64,000 nucleotides of DNA from Corynebacterium haematomassiliense (GCF_013978595.1 NZ_JACDTZ010000001.1:1426001-1490000), one strand, 5' to 3'. Shown: positions 19,101-27,225, counted from the first letter of the stretch. The notes: a model not told the origin generated them from the letters alone. Numbers and translations: made by a program.

Positions 19101-21337
19101 GTGCCATCCGGAGCAGTGGTCTCCTTGCCGTCCTTATCCGTAAACGTCGGAGCCGGAACCGTCACATCCTCGCCCGGCTTACCAGAACCATCCTCATACT
19201 CAGGCTCGAAGTCCAGGTTCTGGTTCGGAGCCTTCGGGTTGGTGCCGTCTTCCTTCTCCTGGTCATCCGGAATGCCGTCACCGTCATCGTCGGTGTCTTC
19301 ATTATCCGGTTTGCCGTCACCATCGGTGTCCAGCTTGAACTTCGCTTTAACCTCTTTGTCCGTGGAACCATCCGGGTACGTCACCGTCACCGGGACATCG
19401 AACTCCTCAACGGTATCCGCGTTCAGCTTGGACTTATCCGGGAACGTCACCGTGATCTCGCCGGTGTTCTCATCAATCGCGACCTCGTAGCCCTCCGGAG
19501 CCTTAAAGTCCCCCGGAATCGCGAACTTCGAACCCTCAGGAGCCTCGACCTTTTCTTCAGTCGGGTTACCTTCCTCGTCCACCTTGGTGAAAATCGGCGT
19601 GGACTTCGTCTCCTCACCCGGGACAACAAACTTGTCCTCGTACGCAGGCGTGTATTCGTCCGAGTCCTTGGTGACCAGGACGGTCCACGCGGAAACGTCG
19701 TTGCCACCAGAAACCAGGACTACGTTGAAGTAATCGCCCTTTTCTGCATCCTCCGGGATGTCAAAGGTACAAGCTGCAACTTGAGCCTTAATGCCCTTGG
19801 ACTGGTCAAGCTCGCAGGTCTTGAGAACCTTGCCCTGCTGGTCACGCCACTCAACCTGCGAGGGCAGCGTAGAGAGGTCACCACTGAACTCTGGGGTCAC
19901 CGTAGTGCCCGGTGCCGCCGGCTTATCAGTGGCGTTGTAGTCAGCAACGATCGAAACCGGGGTGTACGGCATGAGTGCGTAGTTGACGTTGTAGATCGAA
20001 TTGACCTGCTTGCCGTAGCGTGGCTTCCCCTGGTCTTCAACCCGGGAAGTAACAGTTCTGTTCCTGGCCGGGATTGCCGATGCACGGAAGTTTCCACCAT
20101 CGTTGTACTTCTGGAAGACAGGAGTGTGGAAACCGGTGTAGCCGTTCTGAACCACACCATCCTCGTTCTCCACCCACACGAACACGTTGTCCTTGTTGAG
20201 GGAATCTTCGTTGGTCTGATTTGCATCAGTCAGCTCCCCGAACCGCAGCGAGTAGTACCCGTCTGGATCGGTCTTGCCGTAGACGGTCTTGAGGATGTAC
20301 TCAGGGTTATCCTCAAGCATCTTCTTGGTCGCATCCGCCAGCTTGTTCGGGTCGTCCTTGAACTGCTCGTGCAGTTTCTGGTTTGCTGCGGCGCCGTCCT
20401 TGGTCAGCGTCGATGCGTACACCGTGTAACCGTCAGCGGGTTCGTCGATGGAGTTCATCGCAGGGCCAGTTGCCACAATGCCCTTATCCGGGCCACCAGT
20501 TTCAAGCCAAACACGGCCGGAAAGCACGTTGGATTCATTCAGCTGCGTAGCCGGTGCGTCGATCGGACCCTCCGGATCCTCAACGAGCTTGTCACCCTTG
20601 GCTGCCATCCAGCTGGTTTCGTGGTTCGGCGGAACCTCTTGGTAGAACGCGGCCGTCAACTGGATGTTGCCATCCGCAGCGGCGAACGAACCAAGGGGAC
20701 CTTCAACGAGACCATTGAAGGAACCCGGGACGAAGCCGTTTGCCTGACGGAACATTACGACCTTGTTTCCACGGTCGTTGGTGTACGGCTCAACCCAGAT
20801 GCGGTGCTTTTGATCCGTACGAGCAGCCCATGTGTGCTCAACGCCCAGCTTGTCGGTCCAAGTAATGCCCTTATCCTCGGTTCCGAAAGCGAACGTGCCT
20901 TTACCGCCGTTACCACCGACCACATTTGGCAGGGTGTGGGTCTTAGCGGAGAAAATCGGCGAGTAGGAGCCATCCTTGTCCTGGAACTGCGCGTAGACCG
21001 TGACACCATCGAGCGGAATGTTGCCGTTGTCAATGGTCGATCCCGGATTACCCTTCGGCCCCGTCATATACACGTGGCCCGAGATAAGCCCCTTACCGAC
21101 GCCCTGCGCATCAGTAAGGTTTGCTGCCTTAGTAACACGCCCGCTTGCGATGGCGTCAGCATCAATAGTTTCGCTCTGATCGGCTGCTGAGGAAGCGTCG
21201 GCAGTCTGGTCAGCAACAGCAGCAGGAGTTTCCTGAGCAACAGCCACCGACTGCGCAAACGGCGCAACCAACGCAAACGACAGTGCCGCTGCAGCCACGG
21301 AGGTTCCACGGCGACGAGCGATGTAGTTCTTCTTCAT
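16172..21337 (-). CDS. Large repeat adhesin (Rib-like repeats, TSP3 motifs, C-terminal double hydrophobic anchor)
   Basis: 1721 residues from the ATG at 21337, chosen because a signal peptide (MKKNYIARRRGTSVAAAALS...) begins there behind AAAGGGAC; an upstream in-frame start at 21433 adds an unlikely leader. Order: signal peptide (1-40), a SpaA/SdrD-like N-terminal region, a calcium-type TSP3 segment (DTDGDGKPDNEDTDDDGDG near residue 680), five 109-residue Rib-like repeats with VTYPDGTKDTVDVTVTVDEP, another beta domain, a second TSP3 motif (DPNGDFDGDGHTNKDE). The end is a hydrophobic stretch (LGFGLPLLALIPLGLA), a 60-residue helical spacer, a second hydrophobic helix ending IYDNC, and a Ser/Lys tail. 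No LPXTG. It probably projects from the envelope as an adhesin; the ligand is unknown. The upstream 580 nt hold its regulatory region. Confidence 0.85.
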   Translation of the reverse strand: MKKNYIARRRGTSVAAAALSFALVAPFAQSVAVAQETPAAVADQTADASSAADQSETIDADAIASGRVTKAANLTDAQGVGKGLISGHVYMTGPKGNPGSTIDNGNIPLDGVTVYAQFQDKDGSYSPIFSAKTHTLPNVVGGNGGKGTFAFGTEDKGITWTDKLGVEHTWAARTDQKHRIWVEPYTNDRGNKVVMFRQANGFVPGSFNGLVEGPLGSFAAADGNIQLTAAFYQEVPPNHETSWMAAKGDKLVEDPEGPIDAPATQLNESNVLSGRVWLETGGPDKGIVATGPAMNSIDEPADGYTVYASTLTKDGAAANQKLHEQFKDDPNKLADATKKMLEDNPEYILKTVYGKTDPDGYYSLRFGELTDANQTNEDSLNKDNVFVWVENEDGVVQNGYTGFHTPVFQKYNDGGNFRASAIPARNRTVTSRVEDQGKPRYGKQVNSIYNVNYALMPYTPVSIVADYNATDKPAAPGTTVTPEFSGDLSTLPSQVEWRDQQGKVLKTCELDQSKGIKAQVAACTFDIPEDAEKGDYFNVVLVSGGNDVSAWTVLVTKDSDEYTPAYEDKFVVPGEETKSTPIFTKVDEEGNPTEEKVEAPEGSKFAIPGDFKAPEGYEVAIDENTGEITVTFPDKSKLNADTVEEFDVPVTVTYPDGSTDKEVKAKFKLDTDGDGKPDNEDTDDDGDGIPDDQEKEDGTNPKAPNQNLDFEPEYEDGSGKPGEDVTVPAPTFTDKDGKETTAPDGTKFTPGEGAPDGVTVDENTGEITVPVPEDAKPGDKITVPVDVTYPDGTKDTVDVTVTVDEPDVPAPAEKDNEKYQPGYEDGSGKPGEDVTVPAPTFTDKDGKETTAPDGTKFTPGEGAPESVEVDPNTGEITVPVPEDAKPGDKITVPVDVTYPDGTKDTVDVTVTVDEPDVPAPAEKDNEKYQPGYEDGSGKPGEDVTVPAPTFTDKDGKETTAPDGTKFTPGEGAPDGVTVDENTGEITVPVPEDAKPGDKITVPVDVTYPDGTKDTVDVTVTVDEPDVPAPAEKDNEKYQPGYEDGSGKPGEDVTVPAPTFTDKDGKETTAPDGTKFTPGEGAPDGVTVDENTGEITVPVPEDAKPGDKITVPVDVTYPDGTKDTVDVTVTVDEPDVPAPAEKDNEKYQPGYEDGSGKPGEDVTVPAPTFTDKDGKETTAPDGTKFTPGEGAPEGVTVDENTGEITVKVPQDAKPGDKITVPVDVTYPDGTKDTVDVTVTVDEPAKTPDWNDETTTPGEPVEIEKDPNSGDFTPGSTVEVTDGPGTAEIDDNGKITVTPSDEAKPGDKIVVDVKDPEGKVIDTVTVTVTDPDATQAETFDPNYEELTQVTVDGDKATNNPFGGEDAPLKNIDSKASDGSQDWEFQMQENGVIVATAPTMAEVGEAVGEQLPTIDKSWEKFVETFTPYARPTVTVDFTYEDDSKDEGVDANFDLLGKDGKSLLDPNGDFDGDGHTNKDEIEKGTNPADKDSKPSEGDDVKDTTPPTVNPIKPGDKTISGTGDRPNEDIIVELPGGKKVETKTDKDGKWTIDVPAGVELKPGDKVIVSDGAGNKTPAQVGIDTGKCVATSLGFGLPLLALIPLGLASQMEIPGLSNVVADANAQLQAANTRIQQQLGLFNPEIAAQVDAANRQLAQFGTDIGTVAGGLALIAAGILAGTLIYDNCSPNGGGSSVKDLELKGSSGKTYAGSSKKEDKAGEKAADKK
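17570..19205. repeat. Five tandem 327-bp repeats in the adhesin gene
   Basis: The same sequence recurs at a strict 327-nt period (equivalent points 17685, 18012, 18339, 18666, 18993), encoding 109-residue Rib-like units. The units are nearly identical in DNA; one copy (near 18720) differs in a short block encoding APESVEVDPNTGE in place of APDGVTVDENTGE, and the 17685 unit has small changes. Near-identity implies recent amplification or ongoing homogenisation. Confidence 0.93.
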
Positions 21338-21865
21338 AAAAGTCCCTTTCGAGGAATCTCTGAAACAACAGAACGCTGAGCCCGAGACATGTGTACAGCT
21401 AGGCAACTGTCCATAAGGGGCCAACATGGGCAAGCGTACGGACGCTCCAAGGACACTGCAATGACGTTTTTATGCATGTTTACGCATGTCAACCCACGTC
21501 CGCGGTTGACTAAATTGACATATGTCGAGCACAGCCCAACCAAATGTCGACGGTCACCCCGACGAAAAAATCAAAGCATTACAAGTTGGTCAACGTCCGG
21601 AAAACGCCGTTCTTAACAGACTGCTGAGGGGCGGCAATGGCGCATATATCCCGTCCGACCAAGCCGGGCAAACCCTCCACATACAGAACCGCAGCTAGAA
21701 AGTTCGGGACACAAAACTTCCTGGAAGGCAACTGTGCGCGCGCAGATCCTGGAGGCACTTGCAGGTGATGCGGAACGAGACGGTTCTTAATTTCGAGTAA
21801 GAATGTGACGCAGCGCTGCGTTTTTCACCCTTATGGGGGTGGCCGGAGGGGCGTCGATAGGCAAA
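21338..21865. other. Adhesin upstream region without genes
   Basis: About 530 nt between the adhesin ATG and the terminator of the next truncated copy. I see no credible gene. It is more AT-rich than its surroundings and contains promoter-like strings on the minus strand near 21490-21465 (TTGACATGCG, then TGCATAAAAA) and a palindrome TGACATATGTCGA near 21517. One copy of the GTCGATAGGCA box lies at 21853-21863 with CCGGAGG before it. Confidence 0.5.
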
Positions 21866-21899
21866 GGCCCCCACCCTCCCTCGCGGGAGCGCGGGGGCC
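21866..21899 (-). terminator. Terminator of truncated adhesin copy 2
   Basis: GGCCCCC / GGGGGCC outer arms around CCTCCC/GGGAG, the same two-step design as the other two adhesin-type terminators. Confidence 0.75.
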
Positions 21900-21918
21900 A
21901 ACCTGGGCTTAGCCGAGG

Positions 21919-22281
21919 CTACTTCTTCTCAGAAGAACCCTGCTTCGCCGCCTTCTCCTCCTTCTTGGAGGAACCGGCGTAGGTCTTGCCGGAGGAACCC
22001 TCGAGGCGCAGCTCGTTCACGGAGCTCTGGGAGCCCTCCGGAGCACACGCGTCGTAGATGATCGTGCCAGCGAGGATGCCAGCCGCGATCAGAGCCAGTG
22101 CGCCAGCGACGGTACCGAGATCGGTGCCGTACTGAGCCAGCTGCTGGTTAATCACATCCACCTGGACTGCAACCTCCGGGTTGAACAGGCCGATCTGCTG
22201 CTGCAGCTGGGCGTTGACGTCGCCGACCATGTTGGAGAGACCCGGGAGCTCAACCCCAAGGAGTTGCTGAGACTTTTGCAA
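21919..22281 (-). pseudogene. Remnant adhesin C-terminal cassette
   Basis: 120 codons matching only the extreme C-terminus of the adhesin: LPGLSNMVGDVNAQLQ helical spacer, hydrophobic helix LALIAAGILAGTIIYDAC, then the tail GKTYAGSSKK. It starts only 25 nt after the purA stop, from a TTG without RBS, so the 5' part is lost. The spacer region is shortened relative to the intact gene, and the conserved IYDNC here reads IYDAC. With the 14759-16129 copy it makes three C-terminal cassettes in tandem, each with its own terminator. Confidence 0.75.
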
Positions 22282-22306
22282 CTACCGCCAACGGCGCTGA
22301 ACCCCA

Positions 22307-23596
22307 CTACCGCTGCATCACATCGTGGCGCACGATGGTCTGGTCGCGGCCCGGGCCGACGCCGATGTAGGAGATCGGCGCGCCGGAGAGCTCTTCCAAG
22401 CGCAGCACGTAGTCCTGCGCCTTCTGCGGCAGGTCTTCAAACTCCCGACACTCGGTGATGTCCTCGTCCCAGGCCGGCATGGTCTCGTAGATCGGCTCGG
22501 CGTGGTGGAAGTCGGTCTGCGTCAGCGGCATTTCGTCGAAACGCTTGCCGTCCACGTCGTAGGCCACACAGATGGGGATCTCCCCGATGCCGGTGAGCAC
22601 GTCCAGCTTGGTCAAGAACAAGTCGGTGAAGCCGTTGACGCGAGAGGCGTAGCGGGCGATCACGCTGTCGTACCAGCCGGTGCGGCGCACGCGACCGGTG
22701 TTCACACCCACCTCGCCGCCGGTGACCTGGAGGAACTCGCCCCACTTATCAAACAGCTCCGTGGGGAAGGGGCCTGCGCCGACGCGGGTGGTGTACGCCT
22801 TAATAATGCCAAGCACACCGGTGATGCGGGTCGGGCCGATGCCGGAACCCACACAGGCGCCGCCGGCGGTGGGGTTGGAGGAGGTCACAAACGGGTAAGT
22901 GCCGTGGTCCACATCCAGCATCGTGGCTTGGCCGCCTTCCATGAGGACGTGCTCGCCGCGTGAGAGGGCGTCGTTAAGCACACGCTCCGCATCCACCACC
23001 ATGGGCGCGAGACGCTCGGCGTAGCGGCCGAAGTAGTCCATGGTCTCGTCCACGGAGATCGCGCGGCGGTTGTACATCTTCACCAGCATCTGGTTCTTCA
23101 CGTCCAGGGCGGACTCGATCTTCTGGCGCAGGATGGACTCGTCAAAGACGTCCTGCACGCGCAGGCCCACGCGCGCGACCTTGTCGGCGTAGGTGGGGCC
23201 GATTCCGCGGCCGGTAGTGCCGATGGCGCGCTTGCCCAGGAAGCGCTCCTGCACGCGGTCCAGCTGCTGGTGGTACGGGGCCACCAGGTGGGCGTTGGCG
23301 GAGACCTTCAGGCGGGACGCGTTGGCGCCGCGGGCCTCCAGGCCGTCGATCTCCTCGAACAGCGCCTCCAGGTTCACCACCACACCGTTGCCCAGGATCG
23401 GGGTGGCGTTCTCGCTGAGCACGCCGGCGGGCAACAGCTTCAGCTCGTACTTCTCCCCGCCCACCACAACGGTGTGGCCCGCGTTGTTGCCGCCGTTGGG
23501 TTTAACCACGTAATCAACCTTGCCGCCGAGGATGTCGGTCGCTTTGCCTTTGCCTTCGTCGCCCCATTGGGCGCCCACAATGATGATGGCGGACAT
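22307..23596 (-). CDS. purA: Adenylosuccinate synthetase
   Basis: 429 residues from the ATG at 23596, which follows AAGGAGTG; the frame remains open far upstream but that part is the antisense of the divergent gene. It converts IMP, aspartate and GTP to adenylosuccinate, the first committed step to AMP. The N-terminal GTP loop is intact ([17 protein letters not shown]), as are the IMP site ([12 protein letters not shown]), the Arg-rich [14 protein letters not shown] segment and the [16 protein letters not shown] motif. It is divergent from the 23649 gene across a 52-nt gap. Confidence 0.97.
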   Translation of the reverse strand: MSAIIIVGAQWGDEGKGKATDILGGKVDYVVKPNGGNNAGHTVVVGGEKYELKLLPAGVLSENATPILGNGVVVNLEALFEEIDGLEARGANASRLKVSANAHLVAPYHQQLDRVQERFLGKRAIGTTGRGIGPTYADKVARVGLRVQDVFDESILRQKIESALDVKNQMLVKMYNRRAISVDETMDYFGRYAERLAPMVVDAERVLNDALSRGEHVLMEGGQATMLDVDHGTYPFVTSSNPTAGGACVGSGIGPTRITGVLGIIKAYTTRVGAGPFPTELFDKWGEFLQVTGGEVGVNTGRVRRTGWYDSVIARYASRVNGFTDLFLTKLDVLTGIGEIPICVAYDVDGKRFDEMPLTQTDFHHAEPIYETMPAWDEDITECREFEDLPQKAQDYVLRLEELSGAPISYIGVGPGRDQTIVRHDVMQR

Positions 23597-23610
23597 CGCA
23601 CACTCCTTAT

Positions 23611-23633
23611 ATATGGCGCAATAACGGCCATAT
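23611..23633. promoter_or_regulatory. Inverted repeat in the purA divergent promoter
   Basis: ATATGG (23611-23616) and CCATAT (23628-23633) form an inverted repeat with an 11-nt spacer in the 52-nt gap between divergent genes. It also carries TATATA and TATTGT, usable as -10 elements for either direction. It may be an operator; the regulator is not known. Confidence 0.4.
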
Positions 23634-23648
23634 TGTAGCGTGAGCGCC

Positions 23649-24443
23649 ATGCGGCTCATCCACTGCGCGTGCGGCGACGCGCCCGTCATCCCCGGCGCCC
23701 AGCGCTTCGACCTTCCGCAGCACCCCAGCCAGCGTGACCTGAAGTTTTTGGTGGACATCGCGCGCGAGGTGATGCCGGAGGACCCCACGCCGTCCCTGGA
23801 CGAGATCCAGGCCAGCCCCAACGTCTCCCACCTGGGCGAACCGTCGTTTGCGCCGCAGCAGCCCTCCGAGCCCGTGCGCGTGGTGGTCTCCGGCGACGAC
23901 CGCGCCTTGGGGCTCGTCCTCACCCGCCTGATGCGCGCGGATGTGATGTGGGTGGAGGTCGGGTACGTGCCCGTCGATAGGCAATCGCCCGCGGCTGTGA
24001 TGTGGGGCGCCGGCGATGCGGCGCTCGCGGTCGAGGGGGCGGTGCGGCCGATGCCCTGCATACGCACGGATTTCGGCGAGGTGGTCGCGGGTTCCGCCGA
24101 GCTATTTACTGGCGACGGCTCCGCGCCGTACGTGGGCGAAGTTGTGGTGGACTCCGACGTACTCGTCGGCGGCGGCGAGTACGGGGCGCGGCTCGTACCC
24201 ACCGTAGACGCGCCCGGGCTGGTCGCGGTGCCGTTTGTCAGCCCGCTTGTGCCCACGCGCCGCTTCCTACGGCGACAGCCCGTGCGCCGCACCGACGCCT
24301 CCCGGGTCCTCGCAGGCCGCGCGCTGCAATCAGGGGGCGAGGAAATCGCCGTGCTTATCGACGGCATCCGTCGCCCCCGCCCCGTCACCCGCGTCACGTT
24401 CTACCGCCATCTGCGCGACATCCAGAGCGTCCGCGAGGGCTAA
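23649..24443 (+). CDS. Conserved hypothetical protein, 264 aa
   Basis: I do not recognise a named family. The start at 23649 ([16 protein letters not shown]) gives a short leader behind the divergent purA promoter; a GTG nine nt earlier is possible. The middle contains [20 protein letters not shown] and [13 protein letters not shown], a Rossmann-like alternation, and the C-terminus is Arg-rich ([20 protein letters not shown]). There is no signal peptide or membrane segment. Its position divergent to purA matches, from memory, a hypothetical gene at the same place in other corynebacteria. It holds two repeat-box copies in frame (23973-23983 encoding VDRQ; 24353-24363 encoding LIDG). Confidence 0.8.
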   Translation: MRLIHCACGDAPVIPGAQRFDLPQHPSQRDLKFLVDIAREVMPEDPTPSLDEIQASPNVSHLGEPSFAPQQPSEPVRVVVSGDDRALGLVLTRLMRADVMWVEVGYVPVDRQSPAAVMWGAGDAALAVEGAVRPMPCIRTDFGEVVAGSAELFTGDGSAPYVGEVVVDSDVLVGGGEYGARLVPTVDAPGLVAVPFVSPLVPTRRFLRRQPVRRTDASRVLAGRALQSGGEEIAVLIDGIRRPRPVTRVTFYRHLRDIQSVREG

Positions 24444-24452
24444 ATTCTAGAA

Positions 24453-24468
24453 TGTGAGTTATCTCACA
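24453..24468. promoter_or_regulatory. GlxR (CRP-type) binding site
   Basis: TGTGAGTTATCTCACA is a perfect match to the CRP/GlxR half sites (TGTGA-N6-TCACA). It lies 10 nt after the upstream stop, about 300 nt before the PRC/DUF2382 ATG, in a non-coding gap. GlxR is the cAMP-responsive global regulator of corynebacteria (established). Distance to the start suggests a long leader or an upstream promoter. Confidence 0.75.
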
Positions 24469-24770
24469 GTGGGAATTTTGTGGCGTTTGGTTAGCGTTTC
24501 GTTACCTCGCCGGTACTGAGCCTTGTTGTAGGTTTTGGCGGTTTACGTGGCGTCGATAGGCAAAGGCCCACGTCAAAGGGGTGTGACTAGGGCTACCTGA
24601 AGTGGGCGGGTTTGTCGCTCGAATTTTTGTTCTAACCGCGATTTTGAACGGACGTCCAAACGCGCCGTGGAACTCTTCCCTACATTCGTTTTTGTTCCCG
24701 CAAGGACCGCTCCAGACGGAAACCGCGGTAGCAAAATAAATTTACTAGCCAAAACCTTTAAGGAGAAATC
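24469..24770 (+). promoter_or_regulatory. Upstream region of the PRC/DUF2382 gene with candidate SigH promoter
   Basis: No gene is visible. It contains a repeat-box copy (24552-24562) and, on the plus strand, GGAACT (24669-24674), 19 nt, GTT (24694-24696), which fits an ECF SigH-type promoter (GGAA-N16-20-GTT). The RBS AAGGAGA sits 6-12 nt before the ATG. Confidence 0.4.
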
Positions 24771-25664
24771 ATGGCTGACTTCAACCGCATCGAGGACCTC
24801 GCAAACGCAACCGCATACGACGTCGACGGCGACAAGGTTGGCGGCGTCAAGGACGTTTACGTCAACGACACCACCGGCCAGCCGGACTTCGTTTCCGTCA
24901 ACCACGGTCTCTTCGGTGGCGGCGACTCCATCGTCCCGCTGCGCGGCCACAGCCTGCGCGACGGCGAGCTGCACCTCGCATTCCCGAAGGAGCGCATCGA
25001 GGACGCACCGGACCTGGACGAGAACGGCCACCTCACCACCGAGGACCAGGACGCGTTCTACCGCCACTACGGCCTGGAGAACACCCAGGACGTGACCACC
25101 TACGAGACTGGTAACCGCTTCGCAGAGACCGGCGCTGCTGGTGCGGGCGCAGCAGGTGCTGCAGGTGCTGGCTACGCTGCCGGCGAGCGCCGCGACGTCG
25201 AGACCGACGTCGACGCTGAGCGCCGCGAGTTCGCCGACACCGACCGTCACGACGTCGCAGACAACGGCGAGATCATCCGCTCCGAGGAGCAGCTGAACGT
25301 CTCCAAGGACCGCGTCGAGACCGGCCAGGTCCGCCTGCGCAAGTACGTGGTCAACGAGACCGAGACCGTTGAGGTCCCGGTTGAGCGCGAAGAGGTCCGC
25401 GTTGTCCGCGAGCCGATCACCGACGCTGACCGTGCCAACTACGACGGCAACATCGGCGAGCAGGAAGCTTCCGTCACCCTCTCCGAGGACCGCGTGAACG
25501 TTTCCAAGGAGTCCGTCCCGGTGGAGAAGGTCTCCCTGGAGAAGGACACCGTCCGCGACACCGAGCGCGTCTCCGAGGAGGTCCGCAAGGAGCGCTTCGA
25601 GACCGACGGCGTCGTCGAGGGCGACGTCGAGGGCGACGTCGAGGGCGACATCAACAAGCGCTAA
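24771..25664 (+). CDS. PRC-barrel and DUF2382 stress protein
   Basis: 297 residues, cytosolic, strongly acidic. Residues 1-110 match a PRC-barrel domain (MADFNRIEDLANATAYDVDG, GVKDVYVNDTTGQPDFVSVN). A Gly/Ala linker (GAAGAGAAGAAGAGYAAGE) follows, then a DUF2382/YsnF-type region (EEQLNVSKDRVETGQVRLRK and a second imperfect copy SEDRVNVSKESVPVEKVSLE). The end is a run of VEGDVEGD repeats. DUF2382 proteins are commonly stress-induced; molecular function is unknown. Strong RBS, codon usage biased to preferred codons (highly expressed) and an efficient terminator after the stop. GlxR and SigH-type sites lie upstream. Confidence 0.88.
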   Translation: MADFNRIEDLANATAYDVDGDKVGGVKDVYVNDTTGQPDFVSVNHGLFGGGDSIVPLRGHSLRDGELHLAFPKERIEDAPDLDENGHLTTEDQDAFYRHYGLENTQDVTTYETGNRFAETGAAGAGAAGAAGAGYAAGERRDVETDVDAERREFADTDRHDVADNGEIIRSEEQLNVSKDRVETGQVRLRKYVVNETETVEVPVEREEVRVVREPITDADRANYDGNIGEQEASVTLSEDRVNVSKESVPVEKVSLEKDTVRDTERVSEEVRKERFETDGVVEGDVEGDVEGDINKR

Positions 25665-25701
25665 ACACTATGCGCTAAGCGCCTGAGCGCTAGACGCCTC
25701 A

Positions 25702-25734
25702 AACCCCGGCTGGGTTTTCCAGCCGGGGTTTTCG
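25702..25734 (+). terminator. Terminator of the PRC/DUF2382 gene
   Basis: AACCCCGGCTGG / CCAGCCGGGGTT with loop GTTTT and a trailing TTTTCG; serves the plus-strand gene and possibly the converging FUSC gene. Confidence 0.9.
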
Positions 25735-25772
25735 CTGTGCGGGTTGGTTTGGGCTGCCAAACCCGACGCCCG

Positions 25773-26945
25773 CTAGTCGAAGTCGAACGATTCCGGCTCG
25801 ACCTTGGGCGTCTTCGAGGTGGGCGCGAGAGCGGCGAGGGCGGACTCGTGGGACATGCCGCACACCATCAACAGGTCCACGATCAGTGAGCGTGTCTGCG
25901 CCAGGATGGCGTACGCGGACAGCACGCCGTTCTCCGGGATGACGTCCATGCCAGCTTCCTGAGCGGCCTGGCGCAGCTCGTTGACGCATTGCGGGATCAC
26001 GGTGGCCTGGGCGACTCGGGAATTGACGTCGTAGACCTCGGAAAGTTCGAGGCACACCTGGGAAAGGGTGTCCAGGAGTTGGATTTGGGCGGGGGTGGCG
26101 GAATCGTTGTCGTTGGCAAGCACGCCCGCCCTGCGCGCCAACACACGAGTCGTGCGCACCGCATTATCGACGGGCGGGATCACGCGCGCGAGCGAATTAA
26201 TGTAGCGGCGCGTGCCCCACAAAAACGGCGAGACCCGCGACGTTTCCTGGCCGGCCTTAATGGCGGCGGCGAGGTCGTCGATGCCGGTCTGGGTGCCGCG
26301 GATCAGGTCGAGAGCCTCGTCGATGCTCGCGGGGTCGTTGTCGCGCAGTCCGTCCGAGACGTCGTCGAGCACCGACGACATGATGCCCAGCACCTTGGAC
26401 ACCTCCGCGCGGGCCGACTGCATCGGCGCCTGCGGGATCAGCGCGATAGTAGCCAAGGCGACCAGGCAGCCGATGATCGCGTCCACGGTGCGGTCGATAC
26501 CCGTAACCTCCGCGCCCGGCGGCATGATCGTGGCGATTAGGATCGCGCCGATCGCGGCCTGGTTGTTCACCAGGATCGAACTGGAGAAAAACGACGCAAT
26601 AAGCAGCGAACCAGCGACGATCACGGCGATCTGCCAGCCGCCGTCGCCGAGCCGGTAAAAGATGAGGTCGCCAACCAGCACACCAAGGATGCAGCCGAGC
26701 GCCATATCCACAGATTTGGACACTCGGTCCCCGCCCGTCATGCCGATGATGATGACCACGCTGATCGGTGCGAAGAACGGGCGCGGGTGTCCGGCGACGT
26801 CGCGTGCCAGGAAGTACGCCAGTCCGGCCGCGAGGCCGATCTGCAGGATCGGGAGCAGACGCTTGCGCACGCGTTTCAGGCGCGCCTGCACCGATTTGTC
26901 CACCAGCTGAAGACGCTCCCGCGTACCCATCCTCTGCTTCGCCAT
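25773..26945 (-). CDS. FUSC/aromatic-acid-exporter-like membrane protein
   Basis: 390 residues from the ATG at 26945 (MAKQRMGTRERLQLVDKS); 13 further in-frame codons upstream lack family character. N-terminal half: a short cytosolic stretch then about five to six membrane helices (IGLAAGLAYFLARDVAG, FFAPISVVIIIGMTGGDRVS, DMALGCILGVLVGDLIFY, IAVIVAGSLLIASFFSS, AIGAILIATIM, IIGCLVALATIALIP). C-terminal half: long helical cytosolic domain. This is the DUF939/FUSC arrangement found in putative aromatic acid or small-molecule exporters. The substrate is not known. The paired 110-125 bp repeat lies just upstream. Confidence 0.82.
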   Translation of the reverse strand: MAKQRMGTRERLQLVDKSVQARLKRVRKRLLPILQIGLAAGLAYFLARDVAGHPRPFFAPISVVIIIGMTGGDRVSKSVDMALGCILGVLVGDLIFYRLGDGGWQIAVIVAGSLLIASFFSSSILVNNQAAIGAILIATIMPPGAEVTGIDRTVDAIIGCLVALATIALIPQAPMQSARAEVSKVLGIMSSVLDDVSDGLRDNDPASIDEALDLIRGTQTGIDDLAAAIKAGQETSRVSPFLWGTRRYINSLARVIPPVDNAVRTTRVLARRAGVLANDNDSATPAQIQLLDTLSQVCLELSEVYDVNSRVAQATVIPQCVNELRQAAQEAGMDVIPENGVLSAYAILAQTRSLIVDLLMVCGMSHESALAALAPTSKTPKVEPESFDFD

Positions 26946-26998
26946 GGTTAGACAGTCTAGGCGGGAGGGGAACCGGTCGGGCATGAGAACGGTTGAGG

Positions 26999-27122
26999 CC
27001 TAAACGAAACGTGCAAAAGTCGACATCCTGGACAGGTGCGCAGATTTACTGTTGCAGGTCAGGAGGCTATAAGACCTCGCGCATGTAATGTTTTACAAAC
27101 ACTGACCCGAGGCCTGGGGCGG
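26999..27122. repeat. Promoter-like intergenic repeat, copy 1
   Basis: From CCTAAACGAAACGTGCAAAA to CCTGGGGCGGG this segment matches 29635-29745 along its length (also GACA, GCAGGTCAG-AG--TATAAG, CGCATGTAA-GTTTT-C-AA). On the minus strand it reads toward the FUSC start 54 nt away and contains GAGG-TCTTATAG-CCTC, a small inverted repeat around a -10-like CTTATA. The same 298-nt gap also holds the fba terminator. Confidence 0.8.
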
Positions 27123-27203
27123 GTGTGGCGCAGGAAGTTGTTGGGGCTGGTGTGGTTCGCGCCCGGGAAAGTTCGCACCAGACCGAAACAGGGCAAAAGG
27201 AAA

Positions 27204-27225
27204 ACCTCCGGGGATGGCCGGAGGT
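27204..27225 (-). terminator. fba terminator with repeat box
   Basis: ACCTCCGG / CCGGAGGT with a 6-nt loop, 18 nt after the fba stop. The segment between stop and hairpin (minus strand TAAGCATTTGCTTCTCGACG) is a copy of the dispersed box; the same arrangement is seen after ald. Confidence 0.8.

Noticed and set aside
17570..19205. Regular repeats resembling a CRISPR array
   Set aside because: The unit is 327 bp of coding sequence in frame, with no short spacer pattern and no cas genes.
16172..21337. LPXTG sortase signal at the C-termini of the surface proteins
   Set aside because: No LPXTG-like motif precedes the terminal hydrophobic segments of any of the five surface proteins.
21430..21530. 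Palindrome-rich stretch upstream of the adhesin as a defined operator
   Set aside because: Several short inverted strings overlap (TGACATATGTCGA, GCATG...), but none matches a known regulator site, so no regulator is claimed.
23597..24397. In-frame upstream extension of purA to about 696 codons
   Set aside because: The extension lies antisense to the divergent gene; the GTP-loop start [17 protein letters not shown] at 23596 has a proper RBS and normal family length.
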